A DNA stretch of 64,000 nt, from contig CAVWXP010000015.1 in NCBI GenBank assembly GCA_963759175.1, forward strand, positions 248,001 through 312,000, given 5' to 3'. Origin of the DNA: SZUA-442 sp963759175 (GTDB lineage: Bacteria > Actinomycetota > Acidimicrobiia > Spongiisociales > UBA5794). The number at the start of each line of letters is the position of its first letter. The stretch's first letter is position 1. A model generated the notes under the pieces. That model was not told the DNA's origin, did not search any database, and was given only the letters and a program-made list of their open reading frames with translations. Positions 1-7,853 of the stretch are shown here, piece by piece. The position numbers and the translations under genes are program-made.

Positions 1-201
1 GGCGATCGAGCCGTCAACCCAGGTCGAGCGCGAGCGTGGCCTCGCGACAGCGAGCAGCACTGCGGCAGCGATGAGGAACCTCCAGCCCACGAACGACAGC
101 GGGGGAATCGCATCGAGCGCGCCCTTGACGAGGACGAAGGTCGTGCCGAACAGCGCGGCGGCCAGCGCCAGGGCGCCGTAGGCGAGGGTGCGGATCGACA
201 T
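1..201 (-). CDS. EamA/DMT-family transporter, N-terminal part (cut by window edge)
   Basis: Only the first 67 codons are inside the window; the gene runs off the left end. The translated start, MSIRTLAYGALALAAALFGT, is followed by a second hydrophobic stretch (SFVGWRFLIAAAVLL) with the spacing of the first two helices of an EamA (drug/metabolite transporter) half. The F-G-T-T-F and W-R-F signatures of the family are present. Such proteins are polytopic inner-membrane exporters of small metabolites; substrate cannot be told. The ATG at 199-201 follows a minus-strand TAGGCT (211-216) by nine bases, as at other leaderless starts here. It is divergent from the gene at 258. Confidence 0.7.
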   Translation of the reverse strand, partial: MSIRTLAYGALALAAALFGTTFVLVKGALDAIPPLSFVGWRFLIAAAVLLAVARPRSRSTWVDGSIA

Positions 202-210
202 GGCGGTCCC

Positions 211-250
211 AGCCTATGGCACCACAGTGGCGTCGGCGCCAGGGTACGCT
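211..250. promoter_or_regulatory. Divergent -10 boxes for genes at 201(-) and 258(+)
   Basis: Minus-strand TAGGCT (211-216) lies nine bases before the ATG at 201, and plus-strand TACGCT (245-250) lies seven bases before the ATG at 258. Neither start has a convincing Shine-Dalgarno sequence, so both transcripts are probably leaderless. Confidence 0.5.
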
Positions 251-257
251 CGCCGCC

Positions 258-695
258 ATGGACGACTTCGTAGCGGGTGACGGCGATCAGGAACTGGCGC
301 TGGGCGATCGGCTGCCTGACTATGCAGCGGTGTTCGGTGTCGGCCTCCTCGGAACGTCCGCCGTGGGCGTCGTGATATGGCTGATCTCGGATGTGTCGCT
401 CGCCTCGAGCGTCGGGTACACGATGATCCTCTATGGCATGGTCTTCATGCTCGCCGGCGGAGCCACCGGCGGTGGGTACACCAACCTCGGCATGGGTGCG
501 GTGGGATCCCTGTTCGGTGGCCAACGCAGTGACGATGTCCCCGGTGGCAGCGATCCGTCGCCGGGACGGATGGATCCTTCCGAGCGTCTCCGTCGTGGTC
601 TGCGGCCCGAGGCCAATCCCCGTGCGTTCTGGCAGGTCATGGGAGGTCTCGCCTACCTCGCCGTCGGCCTCGCCATCGTGATCATCGGATCGTGA
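258..695 (+). CDS. Small polytopic membrane protein, function unknown
   Basis: 145 residues. I do not recognise the family. Two hydrophobic segments lie at about residues 23-45 and 50-75, the second passing into a Gly-rich turn (AGGATGGGYTNLGMGAVG). A polar, Pro/Ser/Arg-rich stretch follows at about 85-115, then a C-terminal hydrophobic helix ending in VGLAIVIIGS. An upstream in-frame ATG at 216 exists, but the ATG at 258 is preferred because it follows a TACGCT box by seven bases. The gene stands alone between a transporter and xpt. Confidence 0.6.
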   Translation: MDDFVAGDGDQELALGDRLPDYAAVFGVGLLGTSAVGVVIWLISDVSLASSVGYTMILYGMVFMLAGGATGGGYTNLGMGAVGSLFGGQRSDDVPGGSDPSPGRMDPSERLRRGLRPEANPRAFWQVMGGLAYLAVGLAIVIIGS

Positions 696-767
696 TGACA
701 CCCTCGGCACTGGCGCAGTGATCGGGTGGCGATCGATCGGGTGATCGCTTCGCGTCGGGGCGGATCG

Positions 768-1331
768 TCACGACCCGATTCGTACGTCGAATACGGGCCG
801 GATGGATGCCACATCCACGAGCGCAGTGACCCCGATGTCGAGGTCGGCGAGGCGCTTCCTCCCGTTCTCGAAGCTCTTCTCGATCACGACGGCCACGCCG
901 ACGACCGGAACGCCCGCATCGTTTCCGATGTCGACGAGCGAGGTCGCAGCACTCCCATGGGACAGGAAGTCGTCGATCACGACCATGCGTTCGGCGCCGG
1001 CGAGTGCATCGTCACCGACCCAGAGCGTGTAGGTGCGTTCGTGGGTGCGTGAGTAGACGGGACGTTCGAACCCGGTACCCGTCGGGCTCAGGCGCTTGCG
1101 GGCGTAGACGAACGGGATACCGCTCACCAACGAGACCGCTGCTGCAGGCGGTATACCGGAGGTCTCGGGTGTGACGAGGAGGTCGGGCTGCCACGGTGCG
1201 ATTCGCTCCGCCAGATCCCTCCCGATCAGTTCGAGCACCACGGGATCGACACGATGGTTGAGGAAGTGGTCGACCTTGACGAGGTCGCCCGAAACCCTGG
1301 CACGTTCCGCGACGATCTGGACGAGATCCAT
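768..1331 (-). CDS. xpt: Xanthine phosphoribosyltransferase
   Basis: 187 residues, the normal length for Xpt. The enzyme joins xanthine to PRPP to give XMP in cytoplasmic purine salvage. Family marks: the N-terminal LVKVDHFLNHRVDP (residues 17-30), the phosphoribosyltransferase motif VVIDDFLSHGSAA at 117-129 (two acidic residues, then the PRPP loop), and EKSFENGR at 151-158 near the C-terminus. No pbuX-type permease is adjacent. The start codon follows a minus-strand TAGGGT (1338-1343) by six bases, so a leaderless mRNA is likely and there is no room for the purine riboswitch that controls xpt in Firmicutes. Divergent from nth, with 32 bp between the two start codons. Confidence 0.88.
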   Translation of the reverse strand: MDLVQIVAERARVSGDLVKVDHFLNHRVDPVVLELIGRDLAERIAPWQPDLLVTPETSGIPPAAAVSLVSGIPFVYARKRLSPTGTGFERPVYSRTHERTYTLWVGDDALAGAERMVVIDDFLSHGSAATSLVDIGNDAGVPVVGVAVVIEKSFENGRKRLADLDIGVTALVDVASIRPVFDVRIGS

Positions 1332-1337
1332 GCCTGC

Positions 1338-1355
1338 ACCCTAGACCGGTACCAT
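1338..1355. promoter_or_regulatory. Divergent -10 boxes for xpt(-) and nth(+)
   Basis: Minus-strand TAGGGT (1338-1343) ends six bases before the xpt ATG. Plus-strand TACCAT (1350-1355) ends eight bases before the nth ATG. The two elements are separated by six bases, so each promoter's -35 region would fall inside the other gene. Confidence 0.5.
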
Positions 1356-1363
1356 CGCCCTCC

Positions 1364-2038
1364 ATGCCTGCGTTGCCGCTTCCCGAGACCACGAGCGACC
1401 AGCGTCGCAACGCACGAGTGCTGCTGCGACGGCTGCACAAGCGCTACCCCGAGATGTCGACCGCCCTGCACTACGACGATGCCTGGCAACTCCTCGTCGT
1501 AACCGTGCTGTCTGCGCAGACGACGGACGAGAACGTGAACCGGGTCGCACCCGTCCTCTTCTCGCGGTACCCGACGCCCGAGGACCTGGCGGCCGCCGAT
1601 CCCGAGGCCGTCGAGGAGATCGTCTTCTCCACGGGCTTCTACCGCCAGAAGACGAAGAGCATCCTGGCGCTCGCGGCCGACCTCGTCGAACGGTTCGCTG
1701 GCGAGGTCCCGAAGGACCTCGACGCCCTGGTCACGCTGCGCGGCGTCGGTCGCAAGACCGCCTCGGTGGTGCTCGCCGAGGTATGGGGCGTCCCGGCCAT
1801 CGCCGTGGACACCCACGTGGCACGGGTCACCCGTCGCCTCGGGATCACCAAGGGGGACGACCCCACGACGATCGAGGCGGAGCTGATGGCCCTCTACGAG
1901 CGGAAGCACTGGGCGGGGGTGTCGATGCGGTTCATCCAGTTCGGACGCGAGGTCTGCGACGCTCGGAGGCCCAGGTGTTGGGAGTGCCCCCTCGCCGACC
2001 GGTGCACCTACGAGTCGAAGGCCCAGCGACCCGAGTGA
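1364..2038 (+). CDS. nth: Endonuclease III (DNA glycosylase/AP lyase)
   Basis: 224 residues. It removes oxidised pyrimidines and cleaves abasic sites in base excision repair. The helix-hairpin-helix carries GVGRKTA with the Schiff-base lysine at K131. The catalytic aspartate is D149 in AVDTHVARVTRRLG. A 4Fe-4S cluster motif closes the protein: C198-x6-C205-x2-C208-x5-C214. LSAQTTDENVN at 49-59 is also typical. The ATG is placed eight bases after TACCAT. The stop codon shares one base with the ATG of the MATE gene, so the two are probably cotranscribed. Confidence 0.93.
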   Translation: MPALPLPETTSDQRRNARVLLRRLHKRYPEMSTALHYDDAWQLLVVTVLSAQTTDENVNRVAPVLFSRYPTPEDLAAADPEAVEEIVFSTGFYRQKTKSILALAADLVERFAGEVPKDLDALVTLRGVGRKTASVVLAEVWGVPAIAVDTHVARVTRRLGITKGDDPTTIEAELMALYERKHWAGVSMRFIQFGREVCDARRPRCWECPLADRCTYESKAQRPE

Positions 2039-3393
2039 TGAGAGGCAGGATCGCGGCAGCGTTCTCGAGGAATCCGAGGGACCGAGCGATCGCCGCCCTT
2101 GCGATCCCTGCATTGGGGACGTTGGCGATGGATCCCCTCGTGTCGATCATCGACACGGCATGGGTTGCACGGCTCGGTACCGTGCCGTTGGCCGCGCTGG
2201 CGATCGCATCCGCCGTGTTCGCGGCCGTGTTCTCGATCTTCAACTTCGTCCACATGACCATCACGCCGCTGGTGGCGGGAGAGGTGGGGCGCGGAGACCT
2301 CGACCGCGCCGGCGCCATCACGAAAGGTGCGCTCGCCGTCGCCGCGGGGATCGGTGTCGTCGTCGCCATCGTCGCCATCGCCGGCTCCGACGTGATCGTG
2401 GGCGTGTTCGACGCGGAGCCCGACGTGGCTGCGGCAGCAACCGACTACCTGCAGATCCGGTTCCTCGCCCTTCCCGCCATGCTCGTCGCCATGGTCGGGC
2501 ACGGTGTGTATCGGGGCCACTCGGACACGCGTACGCCGCTCATGGTCGCCCTCGGCATGAACCTCGTCAACATCGTCCTCGATCCCGTTCTGATCTTCGG
2601 CTTCGACCTCGGTGTGGCCGGCGCCGCAGCCGCCACCGTGGTGGCCCAGGTCGTCGCGGCGGTGTGGTTCCTCATCCTCATCCTCGGAAGCCAACGGGAC
2701 CGTCTCGGGACGCGGGCACCCGTGCGGACCATCGAGTCGCTCGGCATCAGCCGTATCCTCGCTGCCGGTTGGCCGATGATGGTGCGCAGTGCAGCGCTCC
2801 TGATGTCCCTGACGGTGATCACGATCGCAGCCTCGAGGATCGGGACCGTCGAGGTCGCTGCCCACCAGATCGCCCTCCAAGTGTGGCTGTTCCTCGCGTT
2901 CGTCCTCGACGCATTCGCCGTGGCGGCCCAGGCGATGGTCGGCACCGACCTGGGGGCTGGTGATCGTGTTTCGGCTCGGTCGATCGCCGATCGATTGCTC
3001 GTCCTCGGGCTGGCCGCCGGCCTCTTGCTGTCGATCGCCCTCGCGATCACCGCACCGTTGGTTCCGCAGTTCTTCTCGGCGGAACCCGCCGTCGAGGCCG
3101 ATCTCGCGTTGATCTATCCGTTCGTGGTGGTACTCCAACCCCTCACGGCATTGGTGTACGTGTGGGATGGCATCGGCATCGGGGCGAGCGCGTTCGGCTA
3201 CCTCGCCGTGTCGATGGTGATCGCCGGGGTGTGCACGGTCGGTGCGCTGGCGCTGTTCGGCTCCACACTCGTCGGCGTGTGGGTCGCCGTGACCGTTCTG
3301 ACCCTCAGCCGCTTGGTGACGCTGGCCGCGTGGCACGTGCGCGGCCCGTTGGCGCCCGCACGAGATCCATCCCCCGCGTCTCCGGGAGCCTGA
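2038..3393 (+). CDS. MATE-family efflux transporter
   Basis: 451 residues, close to the usual MATE length, with about twelve hydrophobic segments. MATE proteins export cationic drugs or metabolites using a Na+ or H+ gradient. Family features: an N-terminal half with LAIPALGTLAMDPLVSIIDT and WVARLGTVPLAALAI, then repeats of the pattern G-x-x-x-T-P-L/M in the second half, and a central AAHQIALQVWLF motif. The open frame extends upstream to 1783 inside nth. The ATG at 2038 overlaps the nth stop by one base and starts at the conserved N-terminus, so it is preferred. The last 89 bases overlap the convergent MFS gene on the other strand. Confidence 0.85.
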   Translation: MRGRIAAAFSRNPRDRAIAALAIPALGTLAMDPLVSIIDTAWVARLGTVPLAALAIASAVFAAVFSIFNFVHMTITPLVAGEVGRGDLDRAGAITKGALAVAAGIGVVVAIVAIAGSDVIVGVFDAEPDVAAAATDYLQIRFLALPAMLVAMVGHGVYRGHSDTRTPLMVALGMNLVNIVLDPVLIFGFDLGVAGAAAATVVAQVVAAVWFLILILGSQRDRLGTRAPVRTIESLGISRILAAGWPMMVRSAALLMSLTVITIAASRIGTVEVAAHQIALQVWLFLAFVLDAFAVAAQAMVGTDLGAGDRVSARSIADRLLVLGLAAGLLLSIALAITAPLVPQFFSAEPAVEADLALIYPFVVVLQPLTALVYVWDGIGIGASAFGYLAVSMVIAGVCTVGALALFGSTLVGVWVAVTVLTLSRLVTLAAWHVRGPLAPARDPSPASPGA

Positions 3394-4561
3394 GTACGAG
3401 GGCCATCGAGATCGCCAGGCCCGCACCGAGCGTCGATACCGTCAGGGGGAGTCCGACCCGGTCGATCATCACCGCGCCGAAGGCGAAACCGGCGATGCTG
3501 CCGACGATGGCAGCGTTCGTGATCCATGCGTTCGCCGTCGCCCTGACGCGAGTCGGGAACAGTTCGGACCGGTGGGCGCCGAATGAAGGTGTCAGCATCG
3601 TCGCGCCGAGAGTGGCGAGGAAGATCGAGATCGCAAGGAACCAGCCCGAGTCGAGCGTGTAGAACCCGACGCCTCCGATGAGCCCGATCACCAGGGCAGC
3701 CACGGTCGTTGGACGGCGCCCGTACCGATCGGCGGCCCGGCCACCGACCAGGAGCCCGATGGCACCGATGCCGGAGAACACGATGAGCAGGAACCGCGCC
3801 GCACCGGTGTCCCATGCGAGGTCGTTGATCAGGCGCTCGAGGACGAAGTCGAACGCCGGCGACGAGAAGGCAGCGACGAAGAAGGAGATCCCGGCCAGGG
3901 GCCAGAAGTGCTTGGACAGGCCCATCCCCAGGGCCTTGATGAACGGGATACGAGGCGCGGGGACGAAGGCGCGGCTCTCGGGCAGGTACTTCATCAGCAG
4001 GGGGACGAACAGCAGCCCCAGGCCGCTGAGGGCGAACAGCACCCGCCACGCCGATTCGTTGCTTTCGGCGATGGGGAGAAGCAGGAGACCCAAGCCGACA
4101 CCCAGGGAGCCCGCCAGGCCGAAGAACCCGATGCCGAGTGCCCGCACGCCGGGTTGGAGCTCCTCGGCGATGAGCACGAGCATGAGTGCGGCGATCGCCA
4201 CCACGGCGACCCGGACGATGGCCTGGGTCGCCACGTAGGCCGCCACCGAGGGAATCAGCGCCGTGCCGAGGCTGGCGATGAGCAGCACCGAGTAGGCGGC
4301 GAGGATCGGGCGTTTTCGGCCTCCCGTGTCCGCGGCTATCGAGAAGAGGACGCCGAACAGGGATACGGCGCGTACAGCGGCGAACACGGCGCTCATGTTG
4401 CCCTCGGACAGCTCGAGGGCGGTCCGAGCGAACGGCAGCGTGTGGGGCATCTGGCTGCCGGCGTAGCCGGCGACGAAGCCGATGATGGAGCTGAGGAACA
4501 GGATGCGGCGGTCGCTCATCGAGAACGCGGTCGAGGTACGTGCGGTCTGTGGAAGGCCCAT
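3305..4561 (-). CDS. MFS transporter (metabolite:H+ symporter-like)
   Basis: 418 residues with about twelve transmembrane segments. The loop between helices 2 and 3 is degenerate (AADTGGRKRP), and the corresponding central loop GGRAADRYGRRP is classical for the major facilitator superfamily. The motif ELFPTRVRATANAW in the second half and YLPESRAF in the middle resemble the sugar/organic-acid symporter branch; the substrate is unknown. The 3' end overlaps the MATE gene tail-to-tail by 89 bp, unusual for two full-length membrane proteins. The first ATG (4559-4561) is used; an internal MSDRR start about 14 codons later is possible. Confidence 0.82.
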   Translation of the reverse strand: MGLPQTARTSTAFSMSDRRILFLSSIIGFVAGYAGSQMPHTLPFARTALELSEGNMSAVFAAVRAVSLFGVLFSIAADTGGRKRPILAAYSVLLIASLGTALIPSVAAYVATQAIVRVAVVAIAALMLVLIAEELQPGVRALGIGFFGLAGSLGVGLGLLLLPIAESNESAWRVLFALSGLGLLFVPLLMKYLPESRAFVPAPRIPFIKALGMGLSKHFWPLAGISFFVAAFSSPAFDFVLERLINDLAWDTGAARFLLIVFSGIGAIGLLVGGRAADRYGRRPTTVAALVIGLIGGVGFYTLDSGWFLAISIFLATLGATMLTPSFGAHRSELFPTRVRATANAWITNAAIVGSIAGFAFGAVMIDRVGLPLTVSTLGAGLAISMALVLRLPETRGMDLVRAPTGRARATRPASPSG

Positions 4562-4713
4562 GGGTGTTTCCGGTCGGGCTCGGCAGGTTACCCCCGATCC
4601 GTTCGGAGGTGGGGTGGCCCGGGGGTCCGGGGGTGCCGCATCGTGGGCCGGGTCGGCTCATGAACGTCGTGTGAACACGGGTCCGGCGAACGCGGGAAGA
4701 AGGCGGCGCTGCC

Positions 4714-4719
4714 TACCGT
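4714..4719 (+). promoter_or_regulatory. Candidate -10 box (TACCGT) for ccdA
   Basis: TACCGT lies 32 bases before the ccdA ATG. It would give a short leader of about 25 bases carrying the AGGA ribosome site at 4743-4746. No clear -35 was found. Confidence 0.3.
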
Positions 4720-4751
4720 TGAGGTGACGAGTCGCATCGGACCAGGACACC

Positions 4752-5498
4752 ATGGAAGTCTCACTCATCGCAGCCGTGTTCGCGGGAGCAGCCTCGTTCC
4801 TCTCGCCGTGCGTGTTGCCGCTGTTGCCGGGCTACGTGTCGCTGATGTCGGGCTACGACATGGCAGAGCTGGCCGAGGGCAACGTGTCGATGCGCCGCGT
4901 GGTCGGCAGGACCGCGTTGTTCGTCCTCGGGTTCACGGCCGTGTTCATAGCGCTCGGTGCGACGGCGACGTCGATATCGTCGCTGCTCACCCAGAGCATC
5001 TTCACGACGATCGCGGGATGGGTGATCATCGCCATGGGAATGTTCATCGCCGTCACGGCCGTGTGGACACCGGCGTGGCTCCTTCCCGCCATGAAGGACC
5101 GCCGTATCGAATCGTCGGGTGCCCGGCGCCTCGGACTGTTCGGACCGCCGGTCATGGGTGCTGCCTTCGCTTTCGGATGGACGCCGTGCATCGGTCCGTT
5201 CCTCGCCTCGGCCCTCCTCCTCGGCGCGAACACCGAGACCGTGGGACAGGGGATGCTCGTCCTCGCGTTCTACAGCCTGGGCCTCGGCATCCCGTTCCTC
5301 CTCACGTCGTTGTTGTTGGCCAAGGCGTTCTCGGCGTTCAACTGGGTCAAGCGGTACCTCACGCAGATAACCGTCATCTCGGGCCTGCTGCTGGCGTTCT
5401 TCGGGGTGCTCCTGGTCACGGGACGCATCACGGACCTCTCGGCATGGTTCTCCGACCTGCTGATCCGCCTCGGACTCGAGGGCCTCGCCGAGGTCTGA
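4752..5498 (+). CDS. ccdA: Cytochrome c biogenesis protein CcdA (thiol-disulfide transmembrane carrier)
   Basis: 248 residues with six hydrophobic segments, the compact CcdA/DsbD-beta fold. It passes electrons from cytoplasmic thioredoxin across the membrane to extracytoplasmic thiol proteins, notably for haem attachment in cytochrome c maturation. The two redox cysteines are present in their canonical contexts: FLSPCVLPLLPGY (C20, helix 1) and GWTPCIGPFL (C146, helix 4). No ccsA, resB or thioredoxin-like partner is in the window, so its exact pathway is open. Start chosen at ATG 4752 with AGGA six bases upstream. Confidence 0.88.
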   Translation: MEVSLIAAVFAGAASFLSPCVLPLLPGYVSLMSGYDMAELAEGNVSMRRVVGRTALFVLGFTAVFIALGATATSISSLLTQSIFTTIAGWVIIAMGMFIAVTAVWTPAWLLPAMKDRRIESSGARRLGLFGPPVMGAAFAFGWTPCIGPFLASALLLGANTETVGQGMLVLAFYSLGLGIPFLLTSLLLAKAFSAFNWVKRYLTQITVISGLLLAFFGVLLVTGRITDLSAWFSDLLIRLGLEGLAEV

Positions 5499-5512
5499 TC
5501 GGGCGTTCTCGC

Positions 5513-5518
5513 TAGCCT
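5513..5518 (+). promoter_or_regulatory. -10 box (TAGCCT) of leaderless trpE
   Basis: TAGCCT ends seven bases before the trpE ATG, so the transcript should begin at or next to the start codon. No leader peptide, attenuator or T-box can fit. Confidence 0.5.
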
Positions 5519-5525
5519 CGTCCCG

Positions 5526-7019
5526 ATGCACGTGACGCTCACCAGGGATCGATTCGTCGCCTTGGCGACGACCCACAACCTCATCCCGATCGCCACGGAG
5601 GTCATGGGCGACCACCACACCCCGGTGTCCGTCCATGAGCGCCTCGTCGGAGATCGTGACGGGTTCCTCCTCGAGTCGGTCGAGGGCGGGGAGCGATGGG
5701 CGCGGTGGTCCTTCATCGGTTGGGAGCCTGCGGCCACGATCCGTTCCTTCGATGGCGTCGCCGAGATCGACGTCGATCTCGTCGACCTCCCGGCCGGCGA
5801 CCCCCTCACCGTGCTCGAAGCCGTCACGAACGCCTTCGACGTGCCGGATGATGGGCAGCTCGGGTTCGGGGGCGTCGTGCCGCCCCTCCACAGTGGTGCC
5901 GTCGGGTTCCTCGGATACGACGCCGTGCGCTACGTCGAACACCTTCCCGACCGGCCACATGACGACCGGGCGCTCCCCGAAATGATGTGGCAGCTCGTCG
6001 GAGGGCTCGCGGCCTTCGATCGGCTCCGCGACACGATCATCGTCATCGCCAACGTCTTCGTGGGCGACGACCCCGCCGCGGACTACGACGCAGCCATTTC
6101 CTTCCTGGAACGGACCGTGGCGCGCCTCCACGAGCCAGTCACTCCTGACACGCCGGCTCGGCCGCGCTTCGATGCCGTGGCGCCCTCCGAGACGAACATC
6201 ACCCGTGGTGCCTTCGAGGCAGCCGTTCGAACAGCGATCGAGCACATCCGACTCGGCGATGCCTTCCAGATCGTGCCCTCGATTCGATTCGTGACGTCGT
6301 TCAACGGGGATCCGATGACCGTGTACCGCAGCCTCAGGATCGTCAATCCGTCCCCATTCATGTTCCTCGTGCGGTCCGGCGACGTGTCGATCATCGGGTC
6401 GTCGCCCGAATTGATGTCCCGGGTGCGCGACGGCAGGGCGTACTCGCGACCGATCGCGGGCACCAGGGCACGCGGTGCGACGCCCGAGGAGGATCTCGCC
6501 CTCGAGGCGGAACTCCTCGCCGATCCGAAGGAGCTCGCCGAGCACGTGATGCTCATCGACCTCGCCCGCAACGACCTCGGTCGCGTCTGTCAGTACGGCA
6601 CCGTCGAGGTGGACGATCTGATGGTCATCGAGCGCTACTCGCACGTGATGCACATCGTGTCGGGTGTGTCGGGTGTTCTGGCTCCCGACGTCGGGCCGGT
6701 CGACGTGCTGCGGGCGACCTTCCCGCACGGAACCGTGTCGGGTGCACCCAAGGTCCGCGCCATGGAGATCATCGATACGCTCGAGCCGACGGCGCGCGGC
6801 CCCTATGCCGGTGCTGTCGGATACATCGACTTCAGCGGCAATCTCGACACGGCGATCGGGCTGCGCACATGCGTCGCCCGGGGTACGACGGCGTGGGTCC
6901 AGGCAGGAGCGGGCATCGTCGCCGACTCCGACCCCGCTGCCGAGTACGAGGAGTGTGTCAACAAGGCAAAGGCAGTTCTCGCGGCGATCGCAGGCGCCGA
7001 CGAGTTGGCCGATCGCTGA
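5526..7019 (+). CDS. trpE: Anthranilate synthase component I
   Basis: 497 residues. It converts chorismate to anthranilate, the first step of tryptophan synthesis, using ammonia from a glutamine amidotransferase subunit (TrpG). The N-terminal domain has the feedback-inhibition element FLLESVEGGERWARWSFIG (LLES motif). The C-terminal chorismate-binding domain has QIVPSIRF, SSPELMSRVRDG, then IAGTRARG, and near the end PHGTVSGAPKVRAMEIID and GYIDFSGNLDTAIGLRT. trpG and trpD are not in this window. A TAGCCT box seven bases before the ATG suggests leaderless transcription. An unrelated response regulator follows instead of trpG. Confidence 0.95.
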   Translation: MHVTLTRDRFVALATTHNLIPIATEVMGDHHTPVSVHERLVGDRDGFLLESVEGGERWARWSFIGWEPAATIRSFDGVAEIDVDLVDLPAGDPLTVLEAVTNAFDVPDDGQLGFGGVVPPLHSGAVGFLGYDAVRYVEHLPDRPHDDRALPEMMWQLVGGLAAFDRLRDTIIVIANVFVGDDPAADYDAAISFLERTVARLHEPVTPDTPARPRFDAVAPSETNITRGAFEAAVRTAIEHIRLGDAFQIVPSIRFVTSFNGDPMTVYRSLRIVNPSPFMFLVRSGDVSIIGSSPELMSRVRDGRAYSRPIAGTRARGATPEEDLALEAELLADPKELAEHVMLIDLARNDLGRVCQYGTVEVDDLMVIERYSHVMHIVSGVSGVLAPDVGPVDVLRATFPHGTVSGAPKVRAMEIIDTLEPTARGPYAGAVGYIDFSGNLDTAIGLRTCVARGTTAWVQAGAGIVADSDPAAEYEECVNKAKAVLAAIAGADELADR

Positions 7020-7080
7020 CCGGCCGCGCGTTCTCAAGCGATCCTTCGGCGGATCTCATGGTCGTTTCAGATGTCACCCG

Positions 7081-7086
7081 TACGGT
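7081..7086 (+). promoter_or_regulatory. -10 box (TACGGT) of the response regulator gene
   Basis: TACGGT ends six bases before the ATG at 7093, consistent with an independent leaderless promoter within the trp cluster. The bases between, GAGGGC, could also serve weakly as a ribosome site. Confidence 0.4.
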
Positions 7087-7092
7087 GAGGGC

Positions 7093-7776
7093 ATGGGAGA
7101 TGTACCCGGAAAAGGCCCCGTCCTGATCGTCGAGGACGATGACGACATCGCCGCGATGCTCGACCCGCACCTGAGAGCGGATGGCTTCGTCCCGATCCGG
7201 GCACGGGGTGGGGGAGAGGCCATGGTGCGTCTGCGCCGGCCCCCGCCACGCATGGTGCTGCTCGACCTCGATCTGCCCGATTGCGACGGTATCGACATCG
7301 CACGTGCCATTCGATCCGCGTCGACCGTGCCGATCGTGATGCTGACGGCACGAGACTCGGAATCGGACACGATCATCGGATTGGAGGCGGGTGCTGATGA
7401 CTACATCACGAAGCCCTTCTCCCCGAGGGAGACCCTCGCCCGCATCCACGCCGTGCTGCGCCGCGTCCCGGATCCGGCTCGCGTCGCCGACGTCCTCGCT
7501 GTGGCGGGGATCACGATCGATGCCGCACGTCGCGAGGTCGTGCTCGGCGACGGCACCGTCGTGCGACCCACGGCTCGCGAATTCGACCTCGCCTGGTACT
7601 TCGCGGACAACCGGGGCCTCACCCTCACGAGGGGTCAGATCCTCTCCGCGGTGTGGAACGAGGACTACCTCGGGGACACGCGCACCATCGATGCCCACGT
7701 CCGTCAGCTCCGGCGCAAGGTGCCGGGTCTCCCGCTCGCGACGGTGTGGGGTGTCGGATACCGCATGGACCCGTGA
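7093..7776 (+). CDS. OmpR/PhoB-family response regulator, orphan
   Basis: 227 residues. The receiver domain (about 8-125) has the acidic pocket VEDDDD at 13-18, the phospho-acceptor D58 in LLDLDLPD, the conserved Thr in MLTARD, and Lys in YITKPFSP. The C-terminal winged helix (about 130-227) has TAREFDLAWYFADN, TRTIDAHVRQLRRKV and the closing VWGVGYRM. It should bind direct-repeat promoter sites as a dimer. No histidine kinase is next to it. It lies between trpE and trpC, same strand, with its own -10 box. Whether it acts on the trp genes cannot be read from sequence. The frame is open far upstream inside trpE, but the receiver fold begins just after this ATG. Confidence 0.88.
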   Translation: MGDVPGKGPVLIVEDDDDIAAMLDPHLRADGFVPIRARGGGEAMVRLRRPPPRMVLLDLDLPDCDGIDIARAIRSASTVPIVMLTARDSESDTIIGLEAGADDYITKPFSPRETLARIHAVLRRVPDPARVADVLAVAGITIDAARREVVLGDGTVVRPTAREFDLAWYFADNRGLTLTRGQILSAVWNEDYLGDTRTIDAHVRQLRRKVPGLPLATVWGVGYRMDP

Positions 7777-7841
7777 TGCGGTGTTCCCTTCCCGTCACGA
7801 CACGCATCGTGGGACTCGCAGCGAGGACCACCCGGTCTGCA

Positions 7842-7847
7842 TAGCAT
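7842..7847 (+). promoter_or_regulatory. -10 box (TAGCAT) of trpCFBA
   Basis: TAGCAT ends six bases before the trpC ATG; this would drive the four overlapping genes trpC-F-B-A as a leaderless transcript. Confidence 0.5.
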
Positions 7848-7853
7848 TGCGCC

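Noticed and set aside
726..1052. A plus-strand protein frame over xpt
   Set aside because: Antisense to a well-recognised phosphoribosyltransferase; no start signal and low-complexity Asp/His/Arg content.
1332..1363. A purine riboswitch upstream of xpt
   Set aside because: Only 32 bases separate xpt from the divergent nth; there is no space for the aptamer.
5499..5525. A trp attenuator or T-box before trpE
   Set aside because: Only 27 bases separate ccdA and trpE, with no Trp codon run, and the -10 box is seven bases from the ATG.
4761..7037. A 758-codon open frame on the minus strand across ccdA and trpE
   Set aside because: It is antisense to two clear genes, is rich in Arg/His/Asp/Gly as expected from reverse reading of high-GC codons, and has no recognisable domain.
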